Assembly: GCF_037126285.1 (NCBI RefSeq)
Contig: NZ_CP147012.1
Coordinates: 3,618,676 to 3,682,675 of the forward strand
From: Bernardetia sp. MNP-M8
Lineage (GTDB): Bacteria; Bacteroidota; Bacteroidia; Cytophagales; Bernardetiaceae
Reading direction: 5' to 3'
Length of the DNA: 64,000 nt
Within the stretch, counting starts at the first letter, position 1. Each line of letters begins with the position of its first letter. A program made the position numbers and the translations under genes. Under the pieces are notes generated by a model, which was given only the letters and a program-made list of their open reading frames with translations, was not told the DNA's origin and ran no database searches. Below, piece after piece: positions 61,814 through 64,000 of the stretch.

Positions 61814-62422
61814 ATGAAAAAACTAATTCTAATTGACCCAAATCCTGTTCTTTGTAACGAATGGAAAAAATCATTCGAAAGTTATGAAGAAGTAGAAATT
61901 ATAAATGGATATTTTGAAGTGTTAGAAGAATTTGATTGTATGGTTAGTGCTGCCAATTCGTTTGGTCTAATGGATGGAGGAGTAGATTATGCTATAATAA
62001 AATATTTTGGACAAGATTTAGAAAAACGAGTTCAGCAAAGAATCATAAAAGAATATAGAGGCGAACAACCTGTTGGAACATCAATGATTGTGGAAACTAA
62101 TCACAATAAACATCCATTTATTGCTCATACACCTACAATGAGAGTTCCACTAACTATTTCTAGAACTGATAATGTTTATAAAGCCATGTTTGCACTACTT
62201 TTGAGTGTTCATCAGCATAACAACAATAAAGAAAATAACATTAAAATAAATACAATAGCTTGTTGTGGATTAGGAACAGCCACAGGAAAAGTTCCAGAAG
62301 AAGAAGCTGCTAGACAAATGCAACTTGCTTACAAAAACTTTAAAAATCCTCCTTCAAGAATAGACTGGAATTATGCTTCCGAGCGTCAGAAAGAAATTAT
62401 TTTTGGAGGGAATTTGTTTTGA
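61814..62422 (+). CDS. Macro-domain protein
   Basis: A 202-residue single macro domain, which binds ADP-ribose or its derivatives, or removes ADP-ribose from proteins or nucleic acids. The N-terminal segment, strand MKKLILIDPNPVL and then FDCMVSAANSFGLMDGGVD (about 35-54), is the substrate loop with Asn and Gly-Gly. INTIACCGLGTATGKVP (about 142-158) supplies the phosphate-binding loop. It lies 118 bases downstream of secA behind a terminator and starts a possible operon with two small membrane genes. Confidence 0.85.
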   Translation: MKKLILIDPNPVLCNEWKKSFESYEEVEIINGYFEVLEEFDCMVSAANSFGLMDGGVDYAIIKYFGQDLEKRVQQRIIKEYRGEQPVGTSMIVETNHNKHPFIAHTPTMRVPLTISRTDNVYKAMFALLLSVHQHNNNKENNIKINTIACCGLGTATGKVPEEEAARQMQLAYKNFKNPPSRIDWNYASERQKEIIFGGNLF

Positions 62423-62450
62423 AAATTTACCTATAAATAGCTGATTGAGT

Positions 62451-62861
62451 ATGAATATTTTAAAAAAACTACGCACTTTAGAAAATCTACTATTATTGTT
62501 ATTCACAATAATTTTAATTTTAGCTTCCACATATATTTTACCAGTAATTGGTATAATGCTTGGCTATGCAAACTCTGGAATAGTCTATCTTTTTACTTCG
62601 CTTTTAGGAGTAGGGTTAAGTATTGGCATTATATTCACCTTTGATTTGTGTGTTCTCTTTTTTTTGGTTTCTCTGAAGTATGTTACAAAATTCAAACTCA
62701 TAAATTATTTCATTCTAATCTATATAAGTTTTTTGTTGAGTAATCTTCCTATCCTTCTGAAGCTTTCTGAGCAGCAGTATGGGAGCTTAGTCTTTTGTCT
62801 TAAAATTATTATCCTATCTATCTCTTATACAACAATCATTTATACAGAAAAATCATCTTAA
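62451..62861 (+). CDS. Four-helix membrane protein of unknown function
   Basis: From ATG 62451 (the TTG at 62445 is rejected) the product has 136 residues with four hydrophobic stretches: LLLLLFTIILILASTYIL, GIVYLFTSLLGVGLSIGII, CVLFFLVSLKYVT and YFILIYISFLLSNLPILL. No catalytic motif is visible. It lies 29 bases after the macro-domain gene and is possibly co-transcribed. Confidence 0.5.
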   Translation: MNILKKLRTLENLLLLLFTIILILASTYILPVIGIMLGYANSGIVYLFTSLLGVGLSIGIIFTFDLCVLFFLVSLKYVTKFKLINYFILIYISFLLSNLPILLKLSEQQYGSLVFCLKIIILSISYTTIIYTEKSS

Positions 62862-62912
62862 TATTATGAGCAAAAAACAATAAAGAGCAAAATATCTTTA
62901 TTAAATTAAATT

Positions 62913-63389
62913 ATGGAAAAGCACGAATATATCTTACACAAATTAAATGAAGTTCAGAAAGCCTCAAATAAGAAGGGTACTAGCATAAGGGGTTATCGTC
63001 GGATAGCAAAATTTATGATTATACTTAATCATTATATAGAGAAAGAAAGCTGCAAAACTTGTTCGGATATACAAGATGAACTACACAGTAAAATAGCACC
63101 AATTTACAGTAGTCCCACTTCAAATTGGCATTGGTCTAATTTTGCTGCTATATTTAATATTTATCATGATAACGCTTCACATTTAATAAAAGGACATAAC
63201 TTTTATCGGAAAAAGAGATACATATATTGGGTATCTCTTGCCCTTATTCCAGTTGATATAATAATGATAATACTGTTTTTTATGAGTTATGCACCTCCAG
63301 TATTTCTAGTTTCATTACTTTTTTATTATACTGCTTCATACATCGAAAGCAAGTACATAAAGATATTTAATAGAAAGTGTTTTGAATAA
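62913..63389 (+). CDS. Hypothetical protein with two C-terminal membrane helices
   Basis: 158 residues. The first about 100 are soluble, Lys/Asn-rich and helical (HEYILHKLNEVQKASNKKG, RIAKFMIILNHYIEKES). Two hydrophobic segments follow (YWVSLALIPVDIIMIILFFMS and FLVSLLFYYTASYIE). CKTCSDI contains a C-x-x-C pair. No family is recognised. It lies downstream of the four-helix gene with a 51-base gap. Confidence 0.5.
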   Translation: MEKHEYILHKLNEVQKASNKKGTSIRGYRRIAKFMIILNHYIEKESCKTCSDIQDELHSKIAPIYSSPTSNWHWSNFAAIFNIYHDNASHLIKGHNFYRKKRYIYWVSLALIPVDIIMIILFFMSYAPPVFLVSLLFYYTASYIESKYIKIFNRKCFE

Positions 63390-63481
63390 ATGATTTATTT
63401 ATAGAAATAGTCAAACAAAAAAGCCTAGTCATCTAAAAAAAATAAATAGACTTTCATTTTAACTATGAAAACTATTTATCA

Positions 63482-64000
63482 CTATTTAGGTAACTTAAAT
63501 TTCCCAATATGATTTACCAAATCTCCTCCCAAATATAAATAACCATTATGTTCTTCAACAGAACTTGCTTCTGAGACTTTTTCGCCCGTTGTATCATAAA
63601 ACACACTCAGAATTTTGCCTTCTTCACTTATATTCATCACAATTCCAAAAGGCTCTTGTTTGGGTTGAAGCCATAAAGGAACACCATAAAGCATTTTTTT
63701 CTTTCCTGTATAAGGATGCAAATTATCTAAAAGCTCATTTCGTTTGGTTGTAAATCCTAACCAAAACGAACCATCTTTTCGTCTTGCAATTCCGTTAGGA
63801 AATCCTATCAAATTATCTATAAAAATATCTATTGTTCCTTGTTTTTCTCCTTTCAACCAATAACGGACTATTCTGTATTTGGCTAAATCAGCCATCAATA
63901 CAAAATCATTATCTTTTGAAAGAGCTACTCCATTTCCAAAAAAAGCTCCATCTATTAATGTTTGGACTGTTTTAGTTTTAGGATTGTAGGAATATAATCC
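63482..64000 (-). CDS. Strictosidine-synthase-like beta-propeller protein (5' end beyond the window)
   Basis: The frame continues to the window edge, so the first methionine seen inside is not the start. The visible C-terminal 172 residues include YNPKTKTVQTLIDG, FFGNGVALSKDNDFVLMADL, YRIVRYWLKGEKQGTIDIF, DNLIGFPNGIARRKDGSFW and SEASSVEEHNGYLYLGG. This is the six-bladed propeller of the strictosidine synthase/SMP-30 group. Bacterial members are probably lactonases or hydrolases. The catalytic pocket residues lie partly outside the window. Confidence 0.8.
   Translation of the reverse strand, partial: GLYSYNPKTKTVQTLIDGAFFGNGVALSKDNDFVLMADLAKYRIVRYWLKGEKQGTIDIFIDNLIGFPNGIARRKDGSFWLGFTTKRNELLDNLHPYTGKKKMLYGVPLWLQPKQEPFGIVMNISEEGKILSVFYDTTGEKVSEASSVEEHNGYLYLGGDLVNHIGKFKLPK

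Noticed and set aside
1-64000. CRISPR array or rRNA operon
   Set aside because: No regularly spaced repeats of 24-40 bases and no rRNA-like stretch were seen.

Overview
The window looks like a chromosomal segment of a Bacteroidota bacterium, probably a marine gliding Cytophagales member related to Bernardetia/Flexibacter. This is inferred from the very AT-rich DNA, TTG-N19/20-TAnnTTTG promoters (for example upstream of typA and the tRNA-Glu pair), few Shine-Dalgarno sites, a 1138-aa SecA of the long Bacteroidota type, type IX secretion sorting domains, a GldA-like ABC ATPase, LytS/LytTR regulation and many small lipoproteins. No rRNA, CRISPR array or prophage was seen.

Layout. 1-11 kb: a PLP trans-sulfuration enzyme, typA, a 1012-residue membrane-anchored repeat protein, and a parC/gyrA homologue. 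11-17 kb: a tandem duplication of a secreted alpha/beta hydrolase with T9SS tails, copied together with its promoter region, then a lipoprotein. 17-22 kb: TerB-like protein, CPBP protease, PPP-like phosphatase and a LytS-LytTR two-component pair. 22-25 kb: two identical tRNA-Glu genes, a CarboxypepD_reg protein whose stop codon abuts a MITE-like element, and kptA. 25-31 kb: ftsW, a Dph6-like ATPase, an SRPBCC protein, purA, a STAS protein and fur. 31-37 kb: gldA, a MafI-like orphan immunity protein and a 1446-aa SF1 helicase. 37-46 kb: a frameshifted lipoprotein gene, rnpA with an apparent CTG start, an SLC12-like transporter with an orphan DctQ, YqeY, a DUF3352-like protein and a TPR membrane protein. 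46-50 kb is a gene graveyard: a truncated thioredoxin-fold gene, a secreted-protein gene split by an intact IS630-family element, a PorU remnant and a coiled-coil pseudogene. 50-64 kb returns to core genes: miaB, lspA, phoD, a GAF/PAS sensor, secA, a macro-domain protein and a strictosidine-synthase-like gene running off the window end.

The most distinctive feature is the density of dispersed palindromic repeats between genes. At least three families recur: a GTTGTTGG/CCAACAAC hairpin, a TTTGTCAG/CTGACAA hairpin, and a 90-bp double hairpin around TTATATGTATTCGGC. There are also a 259-bp MITE, a perfect 46-bp palindrome and a paired AGTCTG hairpin. Copies of the first family sit just upstream of three start codons, including inside the LytS-LytTR operon. 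Other unusual items are the 26-residue repeat expansion in the 1012-aa protein, a conserved palindrome at the predicted start sites of both hydrolase copies, a possible structured RNA between those copies, and several genes broken at A-runs.
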